From Kaistella jeonii (GTDB lineage Bacteria; Bacteroidota; Bacteroidia; Flavobacteriales; Weeksellaceae): a stretch of 64,000 nucleotides of DNA. The translations under genes were made by a program, and so were the position numbers. The notes under the pieces are model-generated. The model was given only the letters and a program-made list of their open reading frames with translations. It searched no databases and was not told where the DNA came from. Shown here one piece after another: positions 7,768 to 15,733 of the stretch (positions within the stretch are counted from its first letter, which is position 1; the number at the start of each line of letters is the position of its first letter). Where the stretch lies: contig NZ_JSYL01000004.1 of NCBI RefSeq assembly GCF_000812865.1, positions 124,001 to 188,000 on the forward strand, written 5' to 3'.

Positions 7768-8061
7768 TTAAAACCAGGCTTTTTTATTCTGAATATAAGT
7801 TTGATCGAATTGCTCATCGCTCATCGTCAGATAAACAATTCCTTCAATAAAAGGAATTACAGTTGCCATTCCACACGTACAAATATTCAAAACAATCTGA
7901 ATAATTCCCTGATTGATATAGCCGAGATAAAATTTATTCGCACCGAAAAGTCCTGCAAGAATTCCTAAAAGTCCTGCCGCCAATTTTTTTTCCGAACGAT
8001 AATTCGTGTTGCTAAAATTTTGATTTTGCGAAGGTCCTTTGTTATAACCGTAAGTTTCCAT
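7768..8061 (-). CDS. TM2 domain-containing membrane protein
   Basis: 97-residue protein with a short polar N terminus rich in Asn and Gln (SQNQNFSN) and a TM2 domain: KKLAAGLLGILAGLFGANKFYLG forms the first helix with the GxFGxxxFYLG signature, and IIQIVLNICTCGMATVIPFIEGI the second. TM2 proteins are small two-helix inner-membrane proteins of unknown role. The ATG at 8061 has no clear promoter box immediately upstream. Alternative functions cannot be proposed from sequence. Confidence 0.88.
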   Translation of the reverse strand: METYGYNKGPSQNQNFSNTNYRSEKKLAAGLLGILAGLFGANKFYLGYINQGIIQIVLNICTCGMATVIPFIEGIVYLTMSDEQFDQTYIQNKKAWF

Positions 8062-8116
8062 GTTTTACTTTTTTAAATTATTAGTTATAAAAGTAGTCGG
8101 CAGGAAATTTAAAAAG

Positions 8117-8635
8117 TTACATCGTTGCCACGTTTCCTAGGTAGAATAAACCATAACACCGTTGATTTTCTTCTAATTCAAGAAATTCATTCAGATGTTG
8201 AATCATTCCGGGTGAACTCCAGTAACAGCCGATTTCATTCGCGGTGGAAGTCAAATACATATTTTGAACAGCCATTGCAGTCGCAGCGATCTCTTCCCAT
8301 TCCGGAAGCAAACCACTGAAGTTCACAGAAATCGTAACAATCGTATCTGACATTGAAATTTTATTAGAAATATCCAGGTATTTTTTTTCTAAGAAATTTT
8401 GAGGAGCAACGGTAGCTTTGTAGATCTCAGCTAATTTTTGACCTAACTGATTTTTCTCTTCATTGCGGAAAACTTTCAATCGCCAAGGTTTTGTCTTTTT
8501 ATGATTTGGCGCAAAGTTGGCGGAGTTTAAAATTTCGGCTAAAATCTCTTCTTTAATTGGTAAATCGGAATAATTTTTCGGGAAAACACTTCTTCTCTTT
8601 TCTATAATTGCTTTTAAAACTGATGCTTCGTTCAT
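8117..8635 (-). CDS. Nitroreductase-family protein
   Basis: 172-residue FMN-binding oxidoreductase of the nitroreductase fold, cytoplasmic and likely a homodimer. The N-terminal IEKRRSVFPKNYSDLPI supplies the conserved Arg-Arg-Ser for the FMN phosphate. NFAPNHKKTKPWRLKVF matches the APS.xxxQPWxF motif with Asn-His variants, and the C terminus has LFYLGNVA. It is somewhat shorter than most members (about 185-220 residues). The physiological substrate is unknown; quinones, flavins or nitro compounds are usual in vitro. The start follows TAATTTTG by four bases. Confidence 0.87.
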   Translation of the reverse strand: MNEASVLKAIIEKRRSVFPKNYSDLPIKEEILAEILNSANFAPNHKKTKPWRLKVFRNEEKNQLGQKLAEIYKATVAPQNFLEKKYLDISNKISMSDTIVTISVNFSGLLPEWEEIAATAMAVQNMYLTSTANEIGCYWSSPGMIQHLNEFLELEENQRCYGLFYLGNVATM

Positions 8636-8639
8636 CCGG

Positions 8640-8647
8640 CAAAATTA
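8640..8647 (-). promoter_or_regulatory. -7 box of the nitroreductase gene, leaderless type
   Basis: Minus strand TAATTTTG then CCGG and the ATG at 8635. The expected transcription start is at the start codon. Confidence 0.55.
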
Positions 8648-8687
8648 CAAATTGTAAATAAATTTTAAAGCTAGTTTAATGTCGGGT

Positions 8688-9314
8688 TTAAAGAATTTTT
8701 TTTCGATTCTTAAAGTAGATATAATTGCTCACCATAAAAGTCAGGAAAATTAATCCCAATAAAATAGCAGTTAGTAAACCTGATGTTTCTTCCATCATCG
8801 GATTAAATAAGGAAAGAAAAGTAAAACAGATGGTATAGCTAATTCCTGCAATGATCCAGATTTTATCGACGGGTGGAAAATGTTTAATAACAAGATCTTT
8901 TTTATTACTTACGAGCGGAATCAATTTATGATGATCCCAAATTAATATGATGATAACAGCGATCATCATCAGTGAAGTAATTACCCAAGTTCCGGTGAAA
9001 GATAAACTGAGCGTTATGATCCAGATATTGGTAATAATTGCGAAAAAAATCAACGTTCCAAGAAGCGCGAATCGCTGCGTCATCAATAAAATTCCCGCAG
9101 TAATTTGCGCCACACCCAGAAAATTCCAGTAAAATCCCGATTGGTATAAAGCTTCGAAAAAATATCCGATTGGATTGTCGGTTGAAATGCTGGTGAAACG
9201 GTGACCAATTAATTTCGTCATTCCCGACGGAAAAAAAGCGAGTCCCACCAAATATCGCAGATGAACAATGGTCCAGTTATTCAATTTACTTCTCCGCAAC
9301 TGGTCAAATTTCAT
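8688..9314 (-). CDS. DoxX-like integral membrane protein
   Basis: 208-residue hydrophobic protein with five or so predicted membrane helices (about residues 20-35, 65-85, 88-112, 115-130, 150-200). The N-terminal half, LVGLAFFPSGMTKLIG followed by VAQITAGILLMTQRFALLG, has the pattern of DoxX/SURF4-like proteins, where a first helix ends in a GxxKL motif and a second carries an E/Q-x-x-xG-L-L segment. DoxX members are often linked to oxidative stress or quinone metabolism, but no function is assigned for this subgroup. It lies on the same strand as the nitroreductase, 52 bases upstream. Confidence 0.65.
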   Translation of the reverse strand: MKFDQLRRSKLNNWTIVHLRYLVGLAFFPSGMTKLIGHRFTSISTDNPIGYFFEALYQSGFYWNFLGVAQITAGILLMTQRFALLGTLIFFAIITNIWIITLSLSFTGTWVITSLMMIAVIIILIWDHHKLIPLVSNKKDLVIKHFPPVDKIWIIAGISYTICFTFLSLFNPMMEETSGLLTAILLGLIFLTFMVSNYIYFKNRKKIL

Positions 9315-9374
9315 AACGTCGACATTTAATATGAAAAAAAAATTGGAAGTTTAATTTATAGTTTTCAAAAGAAT

Positions 9375-9824
9375 CTACATGATCTCCATAATCTCCTGAT
9401 GAATATTGTTCAGGATAAAAGAATCGCCCGGTTTTTTACCAAACATGATTTTAGCCATCGGACTTTCCTCAGAGATCGCATAAAAACGATCGCCTTCAAA
9501 AAAGAATTCCCCCAAAGAAACTGAAATATAAAATCTGGCTTTATTCGTAAAAACAAGCGACCCAATATTTACCCGTTCCGAAGGGTTATTTAAAACCTTA
9601 TTTAATTTTTGTCGCAGATCGTGGAGAGAAGCCAATTGTTTTTGCATTTGGTAAATTTCCTCCTGCATTTCTTCGCGCATCGAATCATATTTAGGTGCTT
9701 TCTTAATTTCACGACTGGCTTCAAGTGTGAATTCTAAGAAATTTTTGAGTTTCTCGATCTTTGCAAGTATGGTTTCCTTTACGTAATCCCGTACATCAGA
9801 TTTTGAAACTGTCTTATTCAGCAT
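9375..9824 (-). CDS. GreA/GreB-like protein with an altered coiled-coil tip
   Basis: 149 residues from the ATG at 9824 (an upstream TTG is less likely). The N-terminal half (about 5-80) is a helical hairpin, and the C-terminal half (about 85-147) matches the FKBP-like GreA/B C-terminal domain: IGSLVFTNKARFYISVS, then YAISEESPMAKIMFGKKPGDSF. By eye the hairpin tip SREIKKAPKYDSMRE aligns with the GreA tip GDLKENAEYHAA, replacing the acidic pair needed for transcript cleavage with Glu and Lys. It may therefore bind the RNA polymerase secondary channel without stimulating cleavage, as Gfh1-type regulators do. Function is inferred; such proteins are sometimes misnamed in databases. Confidence 0.7.
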   Translation of the reverse strand: MLNKTVSKSDVRDYVKETILAKIEKLKNFLEFTLEASREIKKAPKYDSMREEMQEEIYQMQKQLASLHDLRQKLNKVLNNPSERVNIGSLVFTNKARFYISVSLGEFFFEGDRFYAISEESPMAKIMFGKKPGDSFILNNIHQEIMEIM

Positions 9825-9907
9825 AAACGTCAATTTTTTAATAAATGTAAAAAATATTTTTGAATTGCGTTATCTAGTTTTTAAATGGTGGTGATTTGAA
9901 ATCAGGA

Positions 9908-10657
9908 TTATAAAACCTCTTTGATTTTCTGACGCATCGCTTCGTACAGAATTGCACCGCACGCAACAGATACATTTAAAGATTCGGTTTTACCTTCGAT
10001 GGGAAGTTTTATCTTCTCATCTGAATGATGCAATACTTCTTTTGAAATTCCGGTTTCTTCGTTACCCATAACGATCGCACAAGGTTGTGTGTAATCAACA
10101 TCGTAGTATAATTTCTGCGCTTTTTCTGTGGCTGAAAAAACCTGAACTCCGGATTGCTGAAGGAAATCTACAGCATGTGCCAGATTTTTTTCTTTACAGA
10201 TCTTCAAGTTATAAATAGCGCCGGCTGAAGTTTTTATTGCATCTGAATTAATTGGGGCTGCTCCTTTTTCCGGAAGAATAACGGCGTGAATTCCTACACA
10301 TTCTGCAGTACGACAGATTGCTCCGAAATTTCTAACATCAGTCAATCGGTCTAGAATTAAAAGAAAAGGCGTTTTTCCAGCTTCAAAAAGTTGCGGCAAA
10401 ACATCTTCAATTCTTTCAAAGGGAACATCGGAAATAAAAGCCACAACTCCCTGATGATTTTTTCTGGTGAAACGGTTCAACTTCTCCACAGGAACAAAGT
10501 TCGGACGGATCTTATGTTTCGCCAAAAGGTTTTTCAGATCCTGGTAAATATCACCTTGAAGGGCATTTTGCACAAATATCTTGTCGATGGTTTTCCCAGC
10601 TTCCAAAGCTTCTATCACGGGTCTTAAACCAAATATAAAGTCGTCTTTCTCTTTCAA
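9908..10657 (-). CDS. rlmB: 23S rRNA (guanosine-2'-O)-methyltransferase, RlmB/TrmH family
   Basis: 249-residue SPOUT-class RNA ribose methyltransferase. An N-terminal L30e-like substrate-binding domain (IFGLRPVIEALEAGKTIDKIF to about residue 75) precedes the SpoU knot domain, with motif 1 LDRLTDVRNFGAICRTAEC (catalytic Arg), motif 2 AIVMGNEETGIS and motif 3 LNVSVACGAILYEA. RlmB methylates G2251 in the peptidyl-transferase loop; a TrmH-type tRNA target cannot be excluded from sequence alone. The start is a TTG at 10657, since no ATG lies near and the N terminus fits the family. Confidence 0.9.
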   Translation of the reverse strand: MKEKDDFIFGLRPVIEALEAGKTIDKIFVQNALQGDIYQDLKNLLAKHKIRPNFVPVEKLNRFTRKNHQGVVAFISDVPFERIEDVLPQLFEAGKTPFLLILDRLTDVRNFGAICRTAECVGIHAVILPEKGAAPINSDAIKTSAGAIYNLKICKEKNLAHAVDFLQQSGVQVFSATEKAQKLYYDVDYTQPCAIVMGNEETGISKEVLHHSDEKIKLPIEGKTESLNVSVACGAILYEAMRQKIKEVL

Positions 10658-10751
10658 TGTCTTAATTTTTATTTTTTTAGCAAGTCAAATTTGTCGCTTC
10701 CTAAGTTCTTATTCCTTGTTCTTTTTACCTAGCTCTTTTTACTTTCCTCTT

Positions 10752-11222
10752 TTAAAAGCCTTCTCCTAAAATCGCGCGCTTCTGAGCCATTGCATATCCT
10801 AAATGCAGACTTTCGTGCATGTTATTAAAAATGATCGCATCCTGAATATTTTTAAGATCCAAACCAAAACTGGTGGTATAAGGCGTGTAATCTGCAAAAA
10901 AGTCTGCATCATAATCTTTCATCAAAATTTTTGAAGTTTCGGTCAGCAAAAATGCAAGATCGTCGACTTCAGATTGCTGCACATTGAGATTTGGAAGCGT
11001 TCCTTTTTTGTAAGTCTCGATCCAGTATTTATCAATTCTAAAAGGATTTCCACTCAAATAATAACACAAAAGTTGCTGTGTCGCAACGGTATGTGCAATA
11101 TTCCAGTAGAGATTGTTGTTGAAACCATCGGGAATCAGCATTAAATCTTTTTGAGAAGTATTTTGCAGAATTTCCAGTAGATTTCTTCGAACCTGGCGGT
11201 GTGCCTGAAAATGATAATTCAT
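10752..11222 (-). CDS. DinB-like protein
   Basis: 156-residue protein of the DinB/YfiT four-helix-bundle superfamily. Three metal-binding histidines typical of the family appear as WNIAHTVATQQ (about residue 43), and MHESLHLGYAMAQKR near the C terminus (about 135-139). The N terminus FQAHRQVRRNLLEIL forms the first helix. Members are metal-dependent thiol transferases or DNA-damage-induced proteins of unknown role; no substrate is evident. Expressed from its own TATTTTTG box at 11242. Confidence 0.85.
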   Translation of the reverse strand: MNYHFQAHRQVRRNLLEILQNTSQKDLMLIPDGFNNNLYWNIAHTVATQQLLCYYLSGNPFRIDKYWIETYKKGTLPNLNVQQSEVDDLAFLLTETSKILMKDYDADFFADYTPYTTSFGLDLKNIQDAIIFNNMHESLHLGYAMAQKRAILGEGF

Positions 11223-11241
11223 TTTACTATTTTTAATGCCC

Positions 11242-11249
11242 CAAAAATA
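11242..11249 (-). promoter_or_regulatory. -7 box of the DinB-like gene
   Basis: Minus strand TATTTTTG, 19 bases before the ATG at 11222. Confidence 0.5.
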
Positions 11250-11357
11250 GGTTAATTAACTGAAAAAGACAAAATTGCAGGATGCGCATTTATAATAATA
11301 CTCAAGAATTTTTACTTGATTAAAATTGAACTGTCAACAAAAGACTAAATCGTAACC

Positions 11358-11446
11358 AGCCCCGATTGCAGCGGCATCCTTTTTCTTTTTGGCGGCTGGG
11401 AAGTGGGATGGCAAAGAAAAAGATATAGCGGAAAGCGGGATCAGCT
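11358..11446. repeat. Dispersed intergenic palindromic repeat (R2)
   Basis: Begins AGCCCCGATTGCAGCGGCAT, continues CCTTTTTCTTTTT, has a variable GC-rich centre, then AAAGAAAAAGATATAGCGG and AAAGCGGGATCAGCT. The CTTTTTCTTT and AAAGAAAAAG arms are complementary. The same block order recurs, inverted, at 15591 and 36897. It is the only clearly GC-rich tract of this intergenic region. Confidence 0.75.
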
Positions 11447-11611
11447 TCTAAAAATTTAGCGGAAAAACGTAGTCACCAAACTTCAGAAAATATTGAATAC
11501 CTTTTATACTACTGCTTTTCTTTTAACAAACTTTAACTTTACATTGGCATTAATTGTGTTGATTGGTGTGGGTATTTATTAGAAATTTACACTTTAAATT
11601 TTAGAAACACT

Positions 11612-12616
11612 ATGTCAGAACTACATCAAGCGGAAGATATCAGACAGCTCACGGAAAAAGTAAGAGAACAAAATTATTTTTTCACCCTCCTAAAACAAGA
11701 AATCAACAAAGCAATTATCGGACAGGAATACATGGTAGATCGATTACTCATCGGTCTTCTGGGAAATGGTCACGTTTTGTTGGAAGGGGTTCCGGGATTA
11801 GCCAAAACTTTGGCGATCAAAACTTTAGCTGATGCTGTTGAAGGTCAGTTTTCGAGAATACAGTTTACGCCCGATTTATTGCCTGCAGATGTTGTTGGAA
11901 CGATGATCTATAATATTAAAGACAATGATTTCTCCATTAAAAGAGGTCCGATCTTCGCAAATTTTGTTTTGGCAGATGAGATCAATAGAGCGCCCTCGAA
12001 AGTACAGTCGGCTCTTTTGGAAGCCATGCAGGAAAAGCAAGTAACGATCGGTGATGAAACAATGCCATTACCGAAACCGTTTTTAGTTTTGGCAACGCAG
12101 AATCCAATTGATCAGGAAGGAACTTATCTTTTACCGGAAGCGCAAAGTGACCGTTTTATGATGAAATGTACGATCACGTATCCGGATTTTGAGGATGAAA
12201 GAAAGATCATGAAAATGGTGGCAACTTCGCATCAACCGGAAATTAAACCCGTTATTTCCCTCCGAAATATTGTCGAAGCGAAAGAGCTCATCAATCAAAT
12301 CTATCTGGACGAAAAAATAGAAAAATATATTCTGGATATGGTTTTCGCCACCCGTTCCCCGGAAAAATACGGATTGTCAGAATTAAAAAGTCTGATCAGT
12401 TTTGGAGCCTCACCAAGAGCTTCAATCAATTTAGCAATCGCCGGACGAGCAATGGCATTCTTGAAAAACAGAGCCTTTGTCATTCCGGAAGATATAAAAG
12501 AAATCGCGAAAGATATTTTGCGTCACAGAATTGGCTTGAGTTTCGAAGCAGAAGCGGAGGAAATTACAGCAGACGATATTGTGGACAAAATTTTAGGAAA
12601 AGTTCAGGCTCCTTAA
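11612..12616 (+). CDS. MoxR-family AAA+ ATPase of the Bat cluster
   Basis: 334-residue AAA+ ATPase that is thought to act as a chaperone for von Willebrand-type partners. Walker A is GVPGLAKTLA (about residues 59-68), Walker B VLADEINRAPSKVQSALLEA (about 117-136, with the MoxR NRA motif), sensor 1 LATQNPIDQEGTYLLPEAQ and a C-terminal lid domain (IEKYILDMVFATRSP, GASPRASINL). It opens a same-strand cluster with DUF58 and BatA-D, the standard neighbourhood of MoxR proteins in Bacteroidota. The start ATG is in the AT-rich region after repeat R2; the promoter was not identified. Confidence 0.95.
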   Translation: MSELHQAEDIRQLTEKVREQNYFFTLLKQEINKAIIGQEYMVDRLLIGLLGNGHVLLEGVPGLAKTLAIKTLADAVEGQFSRIQFTPDLLPADVVGTMIYNIKDNDFSIKRGPIFANFVLADEINRAPSKVQSALLEAMQEKQVTIGDETMPLPKPFLVLATQNPIDQEGTYLLPEAQSDRFMMKCTITYPDFEDERKIMKMVATSHQPEIKPVISLRNIVEAKELINQIYLDEKIEKYILDMVFATRSPEKYGLSELKSLISFGASPRASINLAIAGRAMAFLKNRAFVIPEDIKEIAKDILRHRIGLSFEAEAEEITADDIVDKILGKVQAP

Positions 12617-12630
12617 AAATTATAAATTGA

Positions 12631-12680
12631 AGATTATAAATTTTAAATGACTAGCAAAATTCATTTAAAATCTATAATTC
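12631..12680 (+). repeat. Long AT-rich hairpin between moxR and the DUF58 gene
   Basis: The arm at 12631-12650 and that at 12661-12680 are complementary at about 18 of 20 positions (core AAATTTTAAATGA / TCATTTAAAATCTA) with a 10-base loop. No T run follows, so it is not a plain terminator. It could be an mRNA processing or stabilising element or a decayed repeat. Confidence 0.5.
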
Positions 12681-12704
12681 AAAATCTAAAATAAAGAATT
12701 CGCA

Positions 12705-13568
12705 GTGGAAATAAAAGACATCATCAAAAAAGTAAAACAGATCGAAATTCGGACGAAGAAAAAGTCCGAAGCTACTTTGATGGGTCAATATCACAGTGCT
12801 TTCAAAGGTCAGGGAATGACTTTTTCTGAAGTTCGCCCTTACCAATTTGGCGATGAGATCCGCAGAATTGACTGGAATAAAACCGCACGTTTTCGCGAAC
12901 CTTTCGTCAAAGTAATGGAAGAAGAACGCGAATTGACGATGATGCTTTTGGTAGACATTTCTGCTTCGATGGATTATGGAACGAAAACTCAATTGAAAAG
13001 AGAATTCGTTGCTGAGATCGCTGCAAGTTTAGGATTTTCCGCCGCCGGAAATAACGATAAAGTGGGATTGATCTTATTTGCTGATAAAGTTTACAAGGTC
13101 ATTCCGCCAAAAAAAGGAAGGAAGCACATTCTGGCAATCATAAGCACCATTCTCACCGCAGATTATGTTCCTGCAGAATCGAAAATAGACATGGCTCTGG
13201 AATATATGATGAGCGTTTTCAAAAAAAGATCGATGCTTTTTATGTTCTCCGATTTTGAAGATGAATACGATGTGAAAATGTTGAGAGTTGCATCCAGAAA
13301 ACACCAGTTATTAGGAATGCGGATCTTCGATGATAAAGATGTCGAAATTCCGGACGTAGGTTACACACTTTTCCAGGATGCAGAAACCGGCAAACAAATC
13401 TGGGCAAACACTTCGAGCGCAAGATGGCGATACGAATTTGCAGAAAAACAAAAACAAAAAGTAAAGAATTTAGAAGAAGATTTCGAAAACTCCTCCGCGA
13501 AGTTGATGAACATCAATACCGGAGAAGATTATTCGAAATTCCTCTATCAATATTTTCGGAAGCGGTAA
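12705..13568 (+). CDS. DUF58 protein with von Willebrand-like fold, Bat cluster
   Basis: 287-residue cytoplasmic protein starting at GTG 12705. The DUF58 signature is FSEVRPYQFGDEIRRIDWNK (about residues 44-63), followed by a vWA-like domain with a MIDAS-type LLVDISASMDYG (about 84-95) and FSDFED later. DUF58 proteins are regular MoxR partners and bind the outer membrane-directed Bat machinery in an unknown way. It is separated from moxR by an 88-base spacer holding a long hairpin, and precedes the membrane protein gene by 27 bases, so it is part of the operon. Confidence 0.92.
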   Translation: MEIKDIIKKVKQIEIRTKKKSEATLMGQYHSAFKGQGMTFSEVRPYQFGDEIRRIDWNKTARFREPFVKVMEEERELTMMLLVDISASMDYGTKTQLKREFVAEIAASLGFSAAGNNDKVGLILFADKVYKVIPPKKGRKHILAIISTILTADYVPAESKIDMALEYMMSVFKKRSMLFMFSDFEDEYDVKMLRVASRKHQLLGMRIFDDKDVEIPDVGYTLFQDAETGKQIWANTSSARWRYEFAEKQKQKVKNLEEDFENSSAKLMNINTGEDYSKFLYQYFRKR

Positions 13569-13595
13569 AATTTAAAAAACCCTTCCTTATTATAA

Positions 13596-14525
13596 ATGCA
13601 ATCAGCATTCAAAAAAAGAAATCTAGTTTTGAAAAAAATATTTTTTATCATTTTTTCCGTTCTCAATGTCTTCGCGTTTTCGCAAACTTTGGGATCTACA
13701 CTCGACAAAAAGACCCTGGCTCTAGGTGAAGCCGGAGTTTTCCGCATAAACATTTCTAATCTTCAGGGGAAAGATGTAGTTTCTGCACCAAAAAACGAAT
13801 TGCTTCCTTTTCATTTTGAAGAAATAAAAGACAGCATTAACAAGCAGGCAGATCGGTACGACCGGATCATTGAATTTGCCGTTTTCGAAGAAGGAAAATA
13901 TACCATCCCGGCTTTAGATTTCACAATTGGCGGAAAAATTTTCCACACTATTCCGTATGAAATTGAAGTCGTAAATACTGCGCAGAAAGGTGATCAGATC
14001 AACGACATCATGAAAAACAAAGAGGTCACTCTTGATGTAAAAGACTATTGGCAGCTATATAAATTTTATATTTTAGGAGTTCTGATCTTGCTGGCTTTGA
14101 TCTTCGCCATTTATCAGATCGTAAAATACGGAAAACGCAGAAAAAGTTCGCCAGTAGTTATGACGAACCAAACACTAAAAGATCTGGAAATTTTAAGAAA
14201 GAAAAAATTTATCGAAAATGGAGATTACCGTTCTTTTTATGTAGAACTGATCGACATTTCCCGAAACTTTATTACGAAACAATATCAAATACCGGCAGAT
14301 GTTTTATTAACGGATGATCTGATCGATGTGATGAAGCTTAACAACGCTATTTCCCCGCAAAATGAAACCATTGTAGAAGACATTTTCCTGCGAGGAGATC
14401 TGGTGAAATTTGCAAAAACATTTCCCGATCAGACAATGATGGAAAAAGATTTTGAAGATATGAAAACCTTTGTGAAACGGTCTTCAAAGGATCTGGAAAT
14501 GGAACAATTACGAACAGGAGTTTAA
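13596..14525 (+). CDS. Single-pass membrane protein of the Bat cluster
   Basis: 309 residues. An N-terminal signal segment (LKKIFFIIFSVLNVFAFSQ) leads to a periplasmic domain (about 30-150) resembling the beta-rich start of BatD, ending in VTLDVKDYWQLYKFY. One transmembrane helix (YILGVLILLALIFAIYQIV, about 157-175) is followed by a cytoplasmic helical domain of about 130 residues (LRKKKFIENGDYRSFYVELID, IPADVLLTDDLIDVM). This layout, also seen in DUF4381-like proteins, is regularly encoded between DUF58 and BatA genes; the precise role is unknown. The TTG at 13629, just before KKIFF, is an alternative start. Six bases separate it from batA. Confidence 0.75.
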   Translation: MQSAFKKRNLVLKKIFFIIFSVLNVFAFSQTLGSTLDKKTLALGEAGVFRINISNLQGKDVVSAPKNELLPFHFEEIKDSINKQADRYDRIIEFAVFEEGKYTIPALDFTIGGKIFHTIPYEIEVVNTAQKGDQINDIMKNKEVTLDVKDYWQLYKFYILGVLILLALIFAIYQIVKYGKRRKSSPVVMTNQTLKDLEILRKKKFIENGDYRSFYVELIDISRNFITKQYQIPADVLLTDDLIDVMKLNNAISPQNETIVEDIFLRGDLVKFAKTFPDQTMMEKDFEDMKTFVKRSSKDLEMEQLRTGV

Positions 14526-14531
14526 CAGAAA

Positions 14532-15539
14532 ATGAAGGCATTTAATTTTTTCAATTTTGAATTTTACAGTCCGTGGTTTTTACTGCTTTTTCTGGCATTT
14601 ATTCCGCTCTTTATTCTCGATCTTCGAAAGAAAAAACGCGCCGGAATAAAAGTTCCCACGACGAAAAACATGCAGGAAAATAAAGGCATTTTATTCGTTC
14701 TTTTTCTGTTGAAAATTTCAAAATATATCCTACTCACGTGCTTAATTATTGCAATGGCGCGACCGAGAACTTTCACCATTTCTCAGGATCAGGATGACAG
14801 CAAAGGAATCGACATCATGCTCTCCGTGGATGTTTCCCTAAGCATGTTAGCAAAAGATCTGGAGCCCGACCGCCTCACTGCGCTGAAAAATATTGCAAAA
14901 AGATTTGTGGAAAAAAGACCCGGAGATCGCATTGGTTTGGTCACCTATTCCGGCGAAGCTTTTACCAAAGTTCCCGTCACATCCGATCACGCCGTTGTCA
15001 TTGATGAACTGGATCATTTGAACCCGCTCGAATTACAACCCGGAACAGCGATCGGCGAAGGACTTTCCGTTGCTGTAAGTCATTTGCGACACAGCAAAGC
15101 AAAATCAAAGATCATTATTTTAATGACCGACGGCGTTAATACGATCGAAAACGCGATGCCGACTCAAGTTGGCGCACAACTTGCAAAAACCAACGGGATC
15201 AAAGTGTATTCCATAGGAATCGGGACCAACGGTTATGCGTTGATGCCCACTTCAACAGATATTTTTGGCGATCTGGTCTTCTCAGAAGCGGAAGTGAAAA
15301 TTGACGAACCCATATTGCGGGAAATTGCGCAAACTACGGGTGGAAAATATTTTAGAGCCACATCCAACGAAAGTTTAGAACAGGTCTACGACGAAATAAA
15401 TCAACTCGAAAAGTCCGAGCTTAAGACGACCAAATTGTATAATTACCAGGAATATTTCCGCATTTTTCTTTGGATCGCTTTAGGCACTTTGTTGTTCGAT
15501 GCGCTCTTGCGCTGGGTTTTATATAAGTTTTTGAGTTAA
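14532..15539 (+). CDS. batA: BatA, von Willebrand A membrane protein
   Basis: 335-residue inner-membrane protein. Two N-terminal helices (FYSPWFLLLFLAFIPLFIL and ILFVLFLLKISKYILLTCLI) anchor a vWA domain (about 85-285) with an intact MIDAS: DVSLS in MLSVDVSLSMLAKD, the Thr-containing loop GTAIGEG, and LMTDGVNTIE. A C-terminal helix (FLWIALGTLLFDALL, about 312-327) completes the BatA/BatB topology. Bat proteins were named for aerotolerance in Bacteroides fragilis; in other bacteria they affect cell-envelope stress. It follows the membrane protein gene by six bases and ends before repeat R3. Confidence 0.9.
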   Translation: MKAFNFFNFEFYSPWFLLLFLAFIPLFILDLRKKKRAGIKVPTTKNMQENKGILFVLFLLKISKYILLTCLIIAMARPRTFTISQDQDDSKGIDIMLSVDVSLSMLAKDLEPDRLTALKNIAKRFVEKRPGDRIGLVTYSGEAFTKVPVTSDHAVVIDELDHLNPLELQPGTAIGEGLSVAVSHLRHSKAKSKIIILMTDGVNTIENAMPTQVGAQLAKTNGIKVYSIGIGTNGYALMPTSTDIFGDLVFSEAEVKIDEPILREIAQTTGGKYFRATSNESLEQVYDEINQLEKSELKTTKLYNYQEYFRIFLWIALGTLLFDALLRWVLYKFLS

Positions 15540-15590
15540 CGAAATGATAACTTTTAGGAGCAAAACCATTTTAGCTTCTTACAAGTTAAT

Positions 15591-15663
15591 ACCCGCTCTC
15601 CGTTATATCTTTTCCTCCCGATCAAAATCGGGAAGAAAAAGGATACCACTGCGATCGGGGCTA
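15591..15663. repeat. Dispersed intergenic palindromic repeat (R3), inside the Bat cluster
   Basis: Inverted relative to R2: ACCCGCTCTCCGTTATATCT, TTTCC, a perfect small hairpin CCCGAT-CAAA-ATCGGG, GAAGAAAAAGGATACCACTG, CGATCGGGGCT. Its position in the 194-base gap between batA and batB suggests partial termination or an mRNA boundary within the cluster. Confidence 0.75.
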
Positions 15664-15733
15664 GAATCTTGGAGATTTTGTCTTTAGAAAAAATAAAAAA
15701 GCGGGAATAATTTAAACCCGCAAAATCATAAAA

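Larger units (their letters stand above)
11223..11611. other. 389-base divergent intergenic region
   Basis: Between dinB-like (minus) and moxR (plus). It holds the dinB-like promoter (11242), one copy of the dispersed palindromic repeat (11358-11446), and an AT-rich stretch before moxR (11500-11611) in which no perfect TAnnTTTG box was found. No open frame of merit was seen. Confidence 0.6.
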
